Source: an uncultured Lachnospiraceae bacterium (lineage in GTDB: Bacteria; Bacillota; Clostridia; Lachnospirales; Lachnospiraceae). From it: a stretch of DNA of 64,000 bases. The notes under the pieces were generated by a model. That model was not told the origin of the DNA, made no database searches, and saw only the letters and a list, made by a program, of their open reading frames with translations. Every line of letters starts with the position of its first letter. Position 1 is the first letter of the stretch. The translations under genes and the position numbers were made by a program. The stretch is from the NCBI GenBank assembly GCA_946628415.1, contig CAMOWK010000002.1:158021-222020 (forward strand), in the 5' to 3' direction. Shown piece by piece: positions 8,921 through 17,863 of the stretch.

Positions 8921-10015
8921 GTGGAGAAGAAAAGAAAGGTTTATGTATATATTGTTCTGGTTTTACTTTTGATACTTATGCTTCTTTTACTGGATAAGCT
9001 AAAGGTTGATAATCCGACTCAGAATATCATACATCATTTTGATGCATATGAGAGTGTTGATGAGATAGCAGCAAAGCTTACGAAGGATATAGAGGATGGA
9101 ATAGAAGGAATTGATACTATTTATTCAAAAGATGTAAGTATAGATGACGTACTTAAAATCAACTATTATATAGGAACACTCGACGGAACGGTTGACTCCG
9201 TTTATTATACTACAGAGATTATGGGTGTTACCAAGCTTGATTTTAATATCACCAGATCTGACAACAGCTATGTTTACAGGTGTTATGCATATAAAGAGCC
9301 CATTCCTGAGGACAGGGAAGAGGCAAGGAAGATGTATAAGAAGGTAAATGACTTCATGATCCTGAAGATAAAAGCTTCCATGTCGGATTATGAGAAAGAA
9401 CTTGCCATTCATGATTTCATTGTAAGTAACTGTAAATACAGCTACGGAAGCGATGACAATGAAAATGAATACAGAGCTTACGGGGCACTGGTAGAGGGAA
9501 AGGCAGTATGTAACGGATATGCTGAAGCTATGGCGCTTCTTCTTACATGTGCAGGCGTTGAAAACAGATACATAACCGGTTACGCCGGCGATGAACTTCA
9601 TGCATGGAATCTGGTTAAGCTTGAAGATAACTGGTATCATGTTGATGCCACATGGGATGATCCTGTTATTGAAACGGGAGATGCACTGCTTCATTCATAT
9701 TTTAATCTCAGTGACGAAGTTATGGGCAGAAGCCATTCATGGAACAGGGATTACTTTGACGAGTGCAGTTCCATGGCGTTTAATTACTACAATATGAACA
9801 GTCTTTATTTTGATGATTATAGTGCTTTTAAAGCAGGGATAAAGAAAACGGTTTCAAGAAACAAGCATGGAGTGGTTGAATGTGCTTTGAAGAATGGCTC
9901 GCCTTCGGGAAATGACCTGGAGTTCATATTTGACTATGGAGGTATCAGATCATTCAAGTATTCAAACGACGGAAGCGGGGATTACAATATACTCGTTATA
10001 TATTTGAATAAATGA
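8921..10015 (+). CDS. Transglutaminase-like membrane-anchored protein (second copy)
   Basis: 364 residues. A lysine-rich start and one hydrophobic helix (about 6-25) suggest an N-terminally anchored surface protein. The transglutaminase core carries C197 in VCNGYAEA, H227 in ELHAWN and D242 in YHVDATWDD, the same triad and order as the protein at 1218-2198; the His-Asp spacing is identical. The tail of about 80 residues after the core is predicted to be strand-rich and matches nothing I know. The start is a GTG at 8921 behind AGAGGG. Substrate unknown; surface peptidase or protein cross-linking are the family possibilities. Confidence 0.8.
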   Translation: MEKKRKVYVYIVLVLLLILMLLLLDKLKVDNPTQNIIHHFDAYESVDEIAAKLTKDIEDGIEGIDTIYSKDVSIDDVLKINYYIGTLDGTVDSVYYTTEIMGVTKLDFNITRSDNSYVYRCYAYKEPIPEDREEARKMYKKVNDFMILKIKASMSDYEKELAIHDFIVSNCKYSYGSDDNENEYRAYGALVEGKAVCNGYAEAMALLLTCAGVENRYITGYAGDELHAWNLVKLEDNWYHVDATWDDPVIETGDALLHSYFNLSDEVMGRSHSWNRDYFDECSSMAFNYYNMNSLYFDDYSAFKAGIKKTVSRNKHGVVECALKNGSPSGNDLEFIFDYGGIRSFKYSNDGSGDYNILVIYLNK

Positions 10016-10038
10016 CATTCAGGATGTCTTATTGATTA

Positions 10039-10065
10039 TTAGCACTCATAAAAGATGAGTGCTAA
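10039..10065 (+). promoter_or_regulatory. CIRCE operator (HrcA binding site)
   Basis: A perfect TTAGCACTC-N9-GAGTGCTAA inverted repeat. This is the consensus operator of the heat-shock repressor HrcA, which needs GroEL to bind. It lies 7 bases upstream of the best -35 element for htpG, so HrcA should repress htpG at normal temperature. Confidence 0.95.
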
Positions 10066-10072
10066 TTTTTGC

Positions 10073-10101
10073 TTGACTTTTTTATTCTGCGGATTTAGTA
10101 T
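10073..10101 (+). promoter_or_regulatory. Promoter for htpG
   Basis: TTGACT (10073-10078), a 17-base spacer and TAGTAT (10096-10101), directly downstream of the CIRCE element and about 40 bases before the GTG start codon. Confidence 0.55.
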
Positions 10102-10144
10102 CATATGTATGTAAAAAACTAATAAAGAAAAGAGGTTGATTTAA

Positions 10145-12127
10145 GTGGCAACAACAAAGGGAAATCTTACCATAGACAGCGAGAATATATTTCCGATAAT
10201 TAAGAAATGGTTATATTCGGATCATGACATTTTTATAAGAGAACTTATATCGAACGGAGTTGATGCTATCACTAAGTTAAAGAGGCTTTCAAGCATGGGT
10301 GAGGCTGATATACCGTCGGGAGAGCAGTATAAGGTTACGGTTTATGCAAGTCCTCTTGAAAAAACTCTTACATTTGTAGATAACGGTATCGGTATGACAG
10401 AAGAAGAGGTTGATAAGTATATCAATCAGATAGCATTTTCGGGAGCTACCGATTTCCTTGAGAAGTATAAGGATAAGGATGAGAATGACCAGATAATAGG
10501 TCATTTCGGACTCGGTTTCTACTCGGCATTCATGGTGTCCGATAAGGTTACTATCGAGTCACTTTCTTATAAAGAAGGTTCTAAGCCTGTTTACTGGGAA
10601 TGCGATGGCGGAACTACATTTTCTATGAGTGAAGGTAACTATAATGAGCGTGGTACAAGGATTACTCTTTACCTAAGTGAAGATTCGCTTGAATTTGCTA
10701 ATGAATTCAGAATTAAAGAAATCATAAATAAGTACTGTTCATTCATGCCTGTAGAGATTTACTTCGTAAATGAAGACGAAGCAAGGAAGAAGCAGAATGA
10801 AGTGGTTCAGGAAAAAGAAAAGAAGGATAAAGAAAGTAAGGAAGAGGATGAACTCATCGGCGATGTAACTGAAGAAAGCGGTGACGCTGAGGAAGATGGT
10901 ACAAAAGATGATGATTCTTCTAGCGATGAGCCAAAGCCTCTTAATGATATACATCCTCTTTGGATGAAAACTCCGGGAGAATGCACTGATGAGGAGTATA
11001 AGGATTTCTATCAGAGGGTATTCTTTGACTTTAAGGAACCGCTTTTCTGGATTCATCTTAATATGGATTATCCTTTTAATCTCAAGGGTATTCTTTACTT
11101 CCCGAGAGTAAACCCGAATACAGAGCAGCTTGAAGGAACCGTAAAACTTTATAATAATCAGGTATTCGTTGCAGATAACATTAAAGAGGTAATTCCTGAA
11201 TTTCTTCTTCTCCTTAAGGGAGTTATAGACTGTCCTGATCTTCCTTTAAATGTATCGAGAAGCGCTCTTCAGAATGACGGTTTTGTAAAGAAGATTTCTG
11301 ACCATATCACTAAAAAAGTTGCCGATAAACTTATCGGAATGTTTAAGACTAAGAGAGAAGATTACGAAAAATTCTGGGATGACATATCACCATTTATCAA
11401 GTACGGCTGCCTCAGAGATGAGAAGTTTAACGAGAAGATGAATGATTATATGATATTTAAGAATCTTGAGGATAAGTACATTACACTTCCTGAGTATCTT
11501 GAGGCAGGCAAAGAAAAGTACGAGAATAAAGTTTTCTATGTAACTGATTCAGAGGTTCAGGCTCAGTACATTGATATGTTCAAAAAGGCAGGTATGGATG
11601 CGGTTTATCTTACACATAATATCGATACACCGTATATCACAAACCTTGAAATGAAAAATGAAGGAGTTAAGTTCCTCAGAATTGATGCTGATGTGAGCAC
11701 GGCTCTTAAAGGCGACGCGCTTTCTGAAGAGGATGAGAAAAAGTATAACGATGCATTTACGGAGATATTTAAGAAGGCTCTTTCTGTAGAGAAGATAAAT
11801 ATCAAAGTGGAAAGCCTTACTGATGAGAATATTTCATCCATGCTTACTATGAGTGAAGATCAAAGAAGAATGTCTGAGATGATGAAGATGTACAACATGG
11901 GCAGCATGCCGGGGCTTGATTACGGTAAGGATGCGGAAACACTTGTCCTGAATATCAATAATCCGCTTGTTAAGTATGTGTATGATAATCAGGAAGGTGA
12001 GAATACAGAACTGGTATGTAAGCAGCTTTATGACCTTGCAGTCATATCAAACAGACAGCTTACGGCAGATGAACTCACCGGATTCATTGAAAGAAGTAAT
12101 AAAATACTTACAAAGATAATCGGATAA
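10145..12127 (+). CDS. htpG: Chaperone protein HtpG (Hsp90 family)
   Basis: 660 residues. ATP-dependent dimeric chaperone of the cytoplasm. The N-terminal GHKL ATPase motifs are clear: ELISNGVDA, DNGIGM, and IIGHFGLGFYSAF; middle and C-terminal dimerisation domains follow. An Asp/Glu/Lys/Ser-rich segment of roughly 55 residues (about 210-265) sits between the N-terminal and middle domains, where most bacterial HtpG proteins have only a short turn; it recalls the charged linker of eukaryotic Hsp90. The start is a GTG at 10145 behind AGAGG. The CIRCE element places it under HrcA. A terminator follows. Confidence 0.97.
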   Translation: MATTKGNLTIDSENIFPIIKKWLYSDHDIFIRELISNGVDAITKLKRLSSMGEADIPSGEQYKVTVYASPLEKTLTFVDNGIGMTEEEVDKYINQIAFSGATDFLEKYKDKDENDQIIGHFGLGFYSAFMVSDKVTIESLSYKEGSKPVYWECDGGTTFSMSEGNYNERGTRITLYLSEDSLEFANEFRIKEIINKYCSFMPVEIYFVNEDEARKKQNEVVQEKEKKDKESKEEDELIGDVTEESGDAEEDGTKDDDSSSDEPKPLNDIHPLWMKTPGECTDEEYKDFYQRVFFDFKEPLFWIHLNMDYPFNLKGILYFPRVNPNTEQLEGTVKLYNNQVFVADNIKEVIPEFLLLLKGVIDCPDLPLNVSRSALQNDGFVKKISDHITKKVADKLIGMFKTKREDYEKFWDDISPFIKYGCLRDEKFNEKMNDYMIFKNLEDKYITLPEYLEAGKEKYENKVFYVTDSEVQAQYIDMFKKAGMDAVYLTHNIDTPYITNLEMKNEGVKFLRIDADVSTALKGDALSEEDEKKYNDAFTEIFKKALSVEKINIKVESLTDENISSMLTMSEDQRRMSEMMKMYNMGSMPGLDYGKDAETLVLNINNPLVKYVYDNQEGENTELVCKQLYDLAVISNRQLTADELTGFIERSNKILTKIIG

Positions 12128-12137
12128 TCAAGAAAAT

Positions 12138-12168
12138 CGGGGAGATATCAGGTCTCCCCGTTTTTTTT
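12138..12168 (+). terminator. Intrinsic terminator of htpG
   Basis: CGGGGAGA, a 7-base loop, TCTCCCCG, then eight T residues, starting 11 bases after the htpG stop. Confidence 0.92.
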
Positions 12169-12237
12169 ATGGATTTGTTTATAGTTGTAATTTGTCATAG
12201 TATTAATCTTTGTATGGAATTAAAATTAATCATGCGA

Positions 12238-12243
12238 TATAAT
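12238..12243 (+). promoter_or_regulatory. -10 element for the following membrane-protein gene
   Basis: A perfect TATAAT with no good -35 partner. It puts the transcript start near 12250, which makes the ATG at 12254 nearly leaderless and favours the ATG at 12272 as the true start. Confidence 0.45.
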
Positions 12244-12271
12244 AGAACAGTGTATGAGATTTAAAGGGGTG

Positions 12272-12886
12272 ATGGTCATAAAGAATCTGATTAAAACCAA
12301 TTTAATAAACCTTGGACTTCTTGTGCTTGTTGTACTTATCTATGTCATATTTAACGGGCTTCTTGATATGGAGGTTCCTATGACGCTCGCTGCTACGGGT
12401 TTTGCCGGAGTCATATGGATTATATATACTTTATATTCCAATTATGTGGCGCTTAATACGAAAGATAATCCTATACTTAAGACGGATAGTATCAAGGGAT
12501 TAAATGATGCCGGAAGACGCGGTGCATTCTCAAAAGAAAGACAGGAGTTGTGCACCATGTATAACAGTATCATGTCGAGGGAGAAGTATTTCGGTTCCAT
12601 GGACCCTGACAGCAGACTCCCGGAAGCGTATGTGATGATAAGGCTGCAGGCTGAGAATGATCTTGAAAGAGCTACTGACTTTATAAACAGCTATGACTAT
12701 GAGTATGGTGTTTATGGACGTGATACTGCATATCTTAAAGAAACTATGAAAGATATGGAAGGGCTTGTTAAGAAACTCAACCAGCTTGTGGAACTTTCAT
12801 ATTCGCTTGATGATAATATAAAGAAGGTTGATATGAGAAAGGTCGATGACCTTATCGAATCTCTTCAGACCATGAAGGAAATGTAA
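12272..12886 (+). CDS. Two-helix membrane protein with helical cytoplasmic domain, unknown function
   Basis: 204 residues. Two adjacent hydrophobic helices (about 9-30 and 37-57) are followed by a charged, mostly helical domain ending in a heptad-like stretch (LVKKLNQLVELSYSLDDNIKKV). I do not recognise the family; the shape recalls XpaC/TelA-linked proteins but I cannot show homology. The start is uncertain: the ATG at 12272 follows AAAGGGG closely, and an in-frame ATG at 12254 has no ribosome site and would sit at the predicted transcript start. It is followed 37 bases later by the VWA fusion gene, so both are probably one unit. Confidence 0.7.
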   Translation: MVIKNLIKTNLINLGLLVLVVLIYVIFNGLLDMEVPMTLAATGFAGVIWIIYTLYSNYVALNTKDNPILKTDSIKGLNDAGRRGAFSKERQELCTMYNSIMSREKYFGSMDPDSRLPEAYVMIRLQAENDLERATDFINSYDYEYGVYGRDTAYLKETMKDMEGLVKKLNQLVELSYSLDDNIKKVDMRKVDDLIESLQTMKEM

Positions 12887-12923
12887 TTCATATTTAGTAT
12901 TATGCAATGAAAGGTGATAAAAA

Positions 12924-14561
12924 ATGAAATCAAACAAAAATGCATTTATTGCAGTCGTTATTGCGGTTGTTTTTATTGTGATCATTGGCATAGGTTTTAT
13001 AATTAAGAACCAGTCGGGAGGAAGAACAACCGATACAATGCTAAGACATATAAAGGTGACAGAAAAGACGCCTGTTAAAGCGTCGGTTTCTCTTGATGAC
13101 TCTTCACTTTATGATGAACTGCCTGAGATTACCAAGTATCCGCTTTCAGTAACAGGAAGAGGAGATATAGTTATCGAAGTTATGACCTCACCTGAAAAAG
13201 CAGGTAAGGATTATGAGTCATGGCTCATAGATGTTGCAGAGAAATTTAATAAAGAAGGCAATGCTATCGGCAACGGAAGAAAGGTGGCTGTTTCTGTAAG
13301 ATCCGTTACATCGGGACTTGCAGCGGATTATATCATTTCCAATAAGCATACTCCTGAACTTTTCACACCTTCAAATTATCTCTGGGGTGAATATATAAAT
13401 GCCAACGGCGGTAATGTTACGGTTCTTAATGACAGACTTGTGGGAAATACAGCAGGACTTCTTATTTCAAAGGGAAGTGATTATAAGACCTATGATGAGA
13501 TTATAAAGGCGGTGCAGGAAGGCAAGATCAATATCGGTTATACAAATCCGCAGACAAGTTCAACGGGTATGAATCTTCTTATATCCATACTTAAGGACGG
13601 TTCGGAGGACATTACTGCAGATGCAGCAGTTGATAATTTTAAACTCTTCCAGCAGAACATTCCTTTCGTTGCCTATAATACCATGCAGATGCGTGACAGT
13701 GCCCAGAAGGGTACGCTTGATGGAATGATACTTGAATATCAGACCTATATAAATGAGAAGAATGTAAACAAGCTTTATGATTTTATACCTTTTGGTATAA
13801 GGCATGACAATCCTCTTTATATCGTAAATCAGGATGAGAGAGATGCCGATACAATTGAGGCATGTAAGCTTTTCAATGAATACTGTATGAACAGTAACAG
13901 TCAGAGTATAGCAACAAAGTACGGCTTTAATGCTAATGATGATTATAAATCTGACAGAGAGATAATAGGCGCTGAAGTTAATCAGGCACTTTCAATATAT
14001 AAGGCTAATAAGGATAACGGACAGGACATCATAGCTGTTTTCGTTGCTGACTGCAGCGGAAGTATGTCGGGAGATCCGATTAATCAGCTTAAGGAGTCGC
14101 TTTCAAACGGTGCTCAGTATATCAATGAGAATAATATGATAGGACTTGTCAGCTACAGTACAAATGTATCCATAGAAGTTCCTATAGCTAAATTTGATCT
14201 TAACCAGAGAGCATTCTTCCAGGGCGGAATCAACGGGCTTACCGCGTCTGGAAGTACAGCGAGTTATGATGCTGTGGTTGTTGCCATGGATATGATAAGG
14301 AAGGCAAAGGAGACAAATCCTGATGCAAAGGCTATGATTTTCCTTCTGAGCGACGGATATGCAAATGAAGGATATGGTATGAAGGATATAACTCCGGCTC
14401 TTAAGGAATCTGAAATTCCGGTTTATACTATAAGTTACACAAGTGACGCTGATACTGATGCCATGAGAAGCTTATCTGAGATAAACGAGGCTGCTACAAT
14501 AAATGCCGACAGTGATGATATAGTATACAAGATAAAGAGCCTGTTTAATTCACAGATGTAA
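12924..14561 (+). CDS. Solute-binding-like / von Willebrand factor A fusion protein
   Basis: 545 residues with an N-terminal membrane anchor (about 6-27) and no lipobox. Residues of about 75-335 look like a type 2 periplasmic binding domain (GDIVIEVMTSPEKAGKDYESWL at the start, then TSGLAADYI and INIGYTNPQTSSTG). Residues of about 365-540 form a VWA domain with a complete metal-ion-dependent adhesion site: DCSGSMSG, a Thr in the GLTASGST loop, and LLSDG. Such fusions are seen in Firmicutes and suggest ligand-dependent contact with another protein at the cell surface; no transporter genes are near. AAAGGTGAT precedes the ATG. Domain calls are firm, the role is unknown. Confidence 0.8.
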   Translation: MKSNKNAFIAVVIAVVFIVIIGIGFIIKNQSGGRTTDTMLRHIKVTEKTPVKASVSLDDSSLYDELPEITKYPLSVTGRGDIVIEVMTSPEKAGKDYESWLIDVAEKFNKEGNAIGNGRKVAVSVRSVTSGLAADYIISNKHTPELFTPSNYLWGEYINANGGNVTVLNDRLVGNTAGLLISKGSDYKTYDEIIKAVQEGKINIGYTNPQTSSTGMNLLISILKDGSEDITADAAVDNFKLFQQNIPFVAYNTMQMRDSAQKGTLDGMILEYQTYINEKNVNKLYDFIPFGIRHDNPLYIVNQDERDADTIEACKLFNEYCMNSNSQSIATKYGFNANDDYKSDREIIGAEVNQALSIYKANKDNGQDIIAVFVADCSGSMSGDPINQLKESLSNGAQYINENNMIGLVSYSTNVSIEVPIAKFDLNQRAFFQGGINGLTASGSTASYDAVVVAMDMIRKAKETNPDAKAMIFLLSDGYANEGYGMKDITPALKESEIPVYTISYTSDADTDAMRSLSEINEAATINADSDDIVYKIKSLFNSQM

Positions 14562-14574
14562 GGGGAAGCCTATA

Positions 14575-16005
14575 ATGAAAATATATAATACATTAACACG
14601 TAAAAAAGAGAAATTTGTTCCTATTAATCCCGGTAAGGTTGGCATATATGTATGCGGACCGACTGTATATAACCTTATACATATAGGTAATGCCAGACCT
14701 ATGATAGTTTTTGATACCTTAAGAAGATATCTCGAATATAAGGGCTTTGAGGTTAATTACGTTTCTAATTTTACTGATGTTGATGACAAGATTATAAAAA
14801 GGGCAAATGAAGAGAATAAGATAGCCAGCTTTATATCCGAAAAATACATCGAAGAATGTAAGAAGGATATGGAAGCTTTGAATGTAAGACCGGCAACTAC
14901 CCATCCTAAAGCTACGGAAGAAATTCCTGATATGATAGAGATGGTCAAGGTTCTTATCGAAAAAGGACATGCTTACGAGAAGAACGGAACGGTTTATTTC
15001 CGTACAAGAAGCTTTGCACCGTACGGAAAGCTTTCCCATAAGAACATAGATGAGCTTGAGGCAGGTCACAGAGATGATGCTCATGTGCTTAAGGTTACAG
15101 GCGAAGATGAAAAAGAGGACGGACTTGATTTTGTTCTTTGGAAACCTAAAAAAGAAGGTGAACCATCATGGCCTTCACCTTGGGGTGAGGGACGTCCCGG
15201 TTGGCATCTTGAGTGTTCTGTAATGTCCAAAAAGTATATCGGCGGTACTATCGATATACATGCCGGTGGGGAAGATCTCATATTCCCACACCATGAGAAT
15301 GAGATTGCCCAGAGTGAAGCCGCAAACGGAACTCTTTTTGCAAGATACTGGATGCATAACGGTTTCCTCAGAATAGCAAATGAAAATGATGAGTTTGAGA
15401 AGATGTCCAAGTCTCTTGGAAACTTTAAAACCGTAAGAGAGATATGCAGCGTATATGATCCACAGGTTGTAAGGTTCTTTATGCTTTCAGCCCAGTACAG
15501 GAGTCCGCTTAACTTTTCTCCAAAGCTGATAGAGTCATCCAAGAACAGTCTTGAAAGAATACTTACTGCAGCAGACAGACTCAGGGATCTTATGCAGAGT
15601 CCTAAGGTAAATGATGAGCCGGAAGCAGATATAAATGCAATTAAGAAGATTGATGAATTTGTAGACCGTTATAACGCCGCTATGGATGATGACCTTAATA
15701 CTGCAGATGCAATCTCGGTCATCTTTGAATTTGTTAAGTATATCAATACTGTCTGCGAAGAAGTTTCAACCGATACAGTCGGTAAATTCTATGATGTGCT
15801 TAATGTGCTTACGGATACACTCGGAATAATCATTGACAGGAAGGAAGATGTTCTGGACAGTGATATTGAGAAACTTATTGAAGAGAGACAGCTTGCCAGA
15901 AAGAATAAGGATTTCAAGAGAGCTGATGAAATAAGAGACGACCTTTTAAAGAGAGGTATTGAGCTTAAAGATACAAGGGAAGGGGTCAAATGGAAGAGAC
16001 TCTAA
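14575..16005 (+). CDS. cysS: Cysteinyl-tRNA synthetase
   Basis: 476 residues, normal length. A class I synthetase that charges tRNA-Cys. The HIGH motif is HIGN (in NLIHIGNARP), the KMSKS motif is KMSKSLGNF, and the zinc-binding Cys/His residues (CGPTVYN, LECSVMSKKYIGG, HHENEIAQSE) are present. A C-terminal helical anticodon domain follows. AGGGGAAGCC supplies the ribosome site. The gene overlaps mrnC by 16 bases and heads the conserved string cysS-mrnC-rlmB-sigH known from Bacillus. Confidence 0.98.
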   Translation: MKIYNTLTRKKEKFVPINPGKVGIYVCGPTVYNLIHIGNARPMIVFDTLRRYLEYKGFEVNYVSNFTDVDDKIIKRANEENKIASFISEKYIEECKKDMEALNVRPATTHPKATEEIPDMIEMVKVLIEKGHAYEKNGTVYFRTRSFAPYGKLSHKNIDELEAGHRDDAHVLKVTGEDEKEDGLDFVLWKPKKEGEPSWPSPWGEGRPGWHLECSVMSKKYIGGTIDIHAGGEDLIFPHHENEIAQSEAANGTLFARYWMHNGFLRIANENDEFEKMSKSLGNFKTVREICSVYDPQVVRFFMLSAQYRSPLNFSPKLIESSKNSLERILTAADRLRDLMQSPKVNDEPEADINAIKKIDEFVDRYNAAMDDDLNTADAISVIFEFVKYINTVCEEVSTDTVGKFYDVLNVLTDTLGIIIDRKEDVLDSDIEKLIEERQLARKNKDFKRADEIRDDLLKRGIELKDTREGVKWKRL

Positions 16006-16379
16006 AGTATTATCAGTATTCACCTCTTGCCCTTGCGTATATAGGTGACAGTGTATTTGATCTTAAGATCAAGTCATATGTTGTGGAAAAGGTGAATATG
16101 CAGTCTGAAAAGTATCATAACATTGTGACGGCTGTTGTGTCGGCGAGAAGTCAGGCGGGCTTTATAGATGCTTTTTATGACAAGTTTACTGAGACTGAAC
16201 AGGATATATATAGAAGAGCCAGAAATGCCTCCGTTCATTCCAAGGCAAAAAATGCAAGTATGGCAGAGTATAAGAAGGCTACCGGGTTTGAAGCTGTTCT
16301 TGGGTATTTATATCTTATTAAAGATGATGTGAGGTTAGATGAGATAGTATCAGAGGTAATTGAGTATGCCGGAATATAA
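15990..16379 (+). CDS. mrnC: Mini-ribonuclease 3
   Basis: 129 residues, the size of Mini-III, an RNase III catalytic domain without the double-stranded RNA-binding domain. It matures 23S rRNA ends in Bacillus. Visible family patterns are LAYIGDSVFDL (the metal-binding signature region), YRRARNASVHSKAK and EYKKATGFEAVLGYLYL. The start lies within cysS behind GGAAGGGG, and the end overlaps rlmB by 14 bases, so translation is tightly coupled. Confidence 0.95.
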   Translation: MEETLKYYQYSPLALAYIGDSVFDLKIKSYVVEKVNMQSEKYHNIVTAVVSARSQAGFIDAFYDKFTETEQDIYRRARNASVHSKAKNASMAEYKKATGFEAVLGYLYLIKDDVRLDEIVSEVIEYAGI

Positions 16380-17193
16380 AGGTGGAAAAAGGAACTTTGG
16401 TGATATGACTGAACTTAAAATAGATAGTTCCAATGAAAAAAATGATAAAAAACTGGAAGAGGACAAGAGTTTTGTTGAAGGAAGAAATGCTGTTATGGAA
16501 GCATTTCGCGCCGGAAAAACTGTTGACAGGCTTTATGTACAGGACGGACTTAAGGACAGCGCGATAAGTTCTATACTTCGTATGGCTAAGAAGAATAATG
16601 TAAATGTTCGTTTTACATCCAAACAGAAGCTTGATTTTATGTCAGAGACTAAAAAGCATCAGGGTGTAATAGCGCAGTGCTCGGCATATAAATATGCTGA
16701 GCTTGAGGATATTTTTGAACTGGCAAAAGAAAAAAATGAGGATCCTTTTATATTTATATTAGATGAGATAGTTGACCCTCATAATCTTGGCGCTATTATC
16801 AGGACAGCAAATGTATGTGGAGCTCACGGAGTAATAATTCCAAAGAATCGATCTGTAGGGCTTACATCAACTGCAGTTAAAACTTCTGCAGGGGCAGTTA
16901 ATTATACTCCTGTTGTTAAAGTGACAAATATTAGCCAGACCATAGAAGAGTTAAAGACCAGAGGGATATGGTTTGCCTGTGCCGATATGGCAGGCGAGGT
17001 CATGTATAACTGTGATCTTACCGGACCAATCGGGCTGGTTATCGGAAGTGAGGGAAGTGGAGTTTCAAGGCTTGTAAAAGAGAAGTGCGACTATATAGTT
17101 GCAGTTCCGATGAAAGGAAATGTTGATTCGCTTAATGCTTCCGTTGCAACGGGAATTCTTGCTTATGAGATAGTCAGACAGAGGATGAAGTAG
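16366..17193 (+). CDS. rlmB: 23S rRNA (guanosine-2'-O-)-methyltransferase, TrmH/SpoU family
   Basis: 275 residues. An N-terminal substrate-binding domain (FVEGRNAVMEAF) is followed by the SPOUT knotted methyltransferase domain with its three motifs: DPHNLGAIIRTA, IGLVIGSEGSGVS and SLNASVATGILAYEI. It methylates a 23S rRNA guanosine, or an equivalent site, using S-adenosylmethionine. The ATG at 16366 follows AGAGG within mrnC; a TTG six bases earlier and an ATG at 16405 are alternatives. Position between mrnC and sigH matches the Bacillus gene yacO. Confidence 0.93.
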   Translation: MPEYKGGKRNFGDMTELKIDSSNEKNDKKLEEDKSFVEGRNAVMEAFRAGKTVDRLYVQDGLKDSAISSILRMAKKNNVNVRFTSKQKLDFMSETKKHQGVIAQCSAYKYAELEDIFELAKEKNEDPFIFILDEIVDPHNLGAIIRTANVCGAHGVIIPKNRSVGLTSTAVKTSAGAVNYTPVVKVTNISQTIEELKTRGIWFACADMAGEVMYNCDLTGPIGLVIGSEGSGVSRLVKEKCDYIVAVPMKGNVDSLNASVATGILAYEIVRQRMK

Positions 17194-17250
17194 TGGTTCG
17201 GCGCTTATTAAAAGAAGCTGATACCATGAACGAGGTTGGAATAATTATTC

Positions 17251-17862
17251 ATGAATAGTGTTGATTATAATTCACTGACCGATGATGAGCTTATAGCTCT
17301 GTATAATGAAGGCGACAGTGAAGCAGAAGAGTTTCTTCTTAAGAAGTATATTCCTCTTGTTAAAAAAGAAATCAGATATCTTTATATTGTCGGTGCTGAA
17401 ACAGATGACCTGAGTCAGGAGGCAATGATAGGACTGTTTAAGGCAATAAGAGATTTTAAACCGAAAAAAGGAGCGACATTCATTACTTATGCGACAACCT
17501 GTATCCGTAATGAGATAAAGACAGCTATCACAAAGTCAAACAGGATTAAACATCAGCCGCTTAATACCTACATTTCCATATATGCCAATCAGGGTACTGA
17601 CTCATTCGTCGGAAATGAACCGACACTTATAATAGATACGCTTCAGGCCGGAGATATGTCTGATCCTGAATTTATACTTTTGCATGAAGAACTTCAATCA
17701 GAACTTCTTGAAAGGATAGAGACTGAACTTAGTCCTATTGAAAGAAAAGTGACAAAACTCTATCTTGAAGGGTTGTCACATATGGATATAGCAAAACTTA
17801 TTGGTAAGAATGAACAGTCGGTTACAAATGCATTATCAAGAGTAAGAGCCAAGCTGAGATAG
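17251..17862 (+). CDS. sigH: RNA polymerase sigma factor, SigH type
   Basis: 203 residues. Region 2 (DDLSQEAMIGLFKAIRDF...FITYATTCIRNEIKTAI) and the connecting KHQPLNTYISI, plus region 4 (LSPIERKVTKLYLEGLSHMDIAKLIGK), closely resemble Bacillus SigH (Spo0H), which drives transition-state and early sporulation genes. The location after cysS-mrnC-rlmB is the Bacillus location of sigH, but yacP is missing between rlmB and sigH, and rpmG-secE-nusG do not follow. No good ribosome site is seen at the expected distance (GAGG is about 16 bases upstream), and an in-frame stop just upstream fixes the start. It ends one base from a convergent gene. Confidence 0.88.
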   Translation: MNSVDYNSLTDDELIALYNEGDSEAEEFLLKKYIPLVKKEIRYLYIVGAETDDLSQEAMIGLFKAIRDFKPKKGATFITYATTCIRNEIKTAITKSNRIKHQPLNTYISIYANQGTDSFVGNEPTLIIDTLQAGDMSDPEFILLHEELQSELLERIETELSPIERKVTKLYLEGLSHMDIAKLIGKNEQSVTNALSRVRAKLR

Positions 17863-17863
17863 C

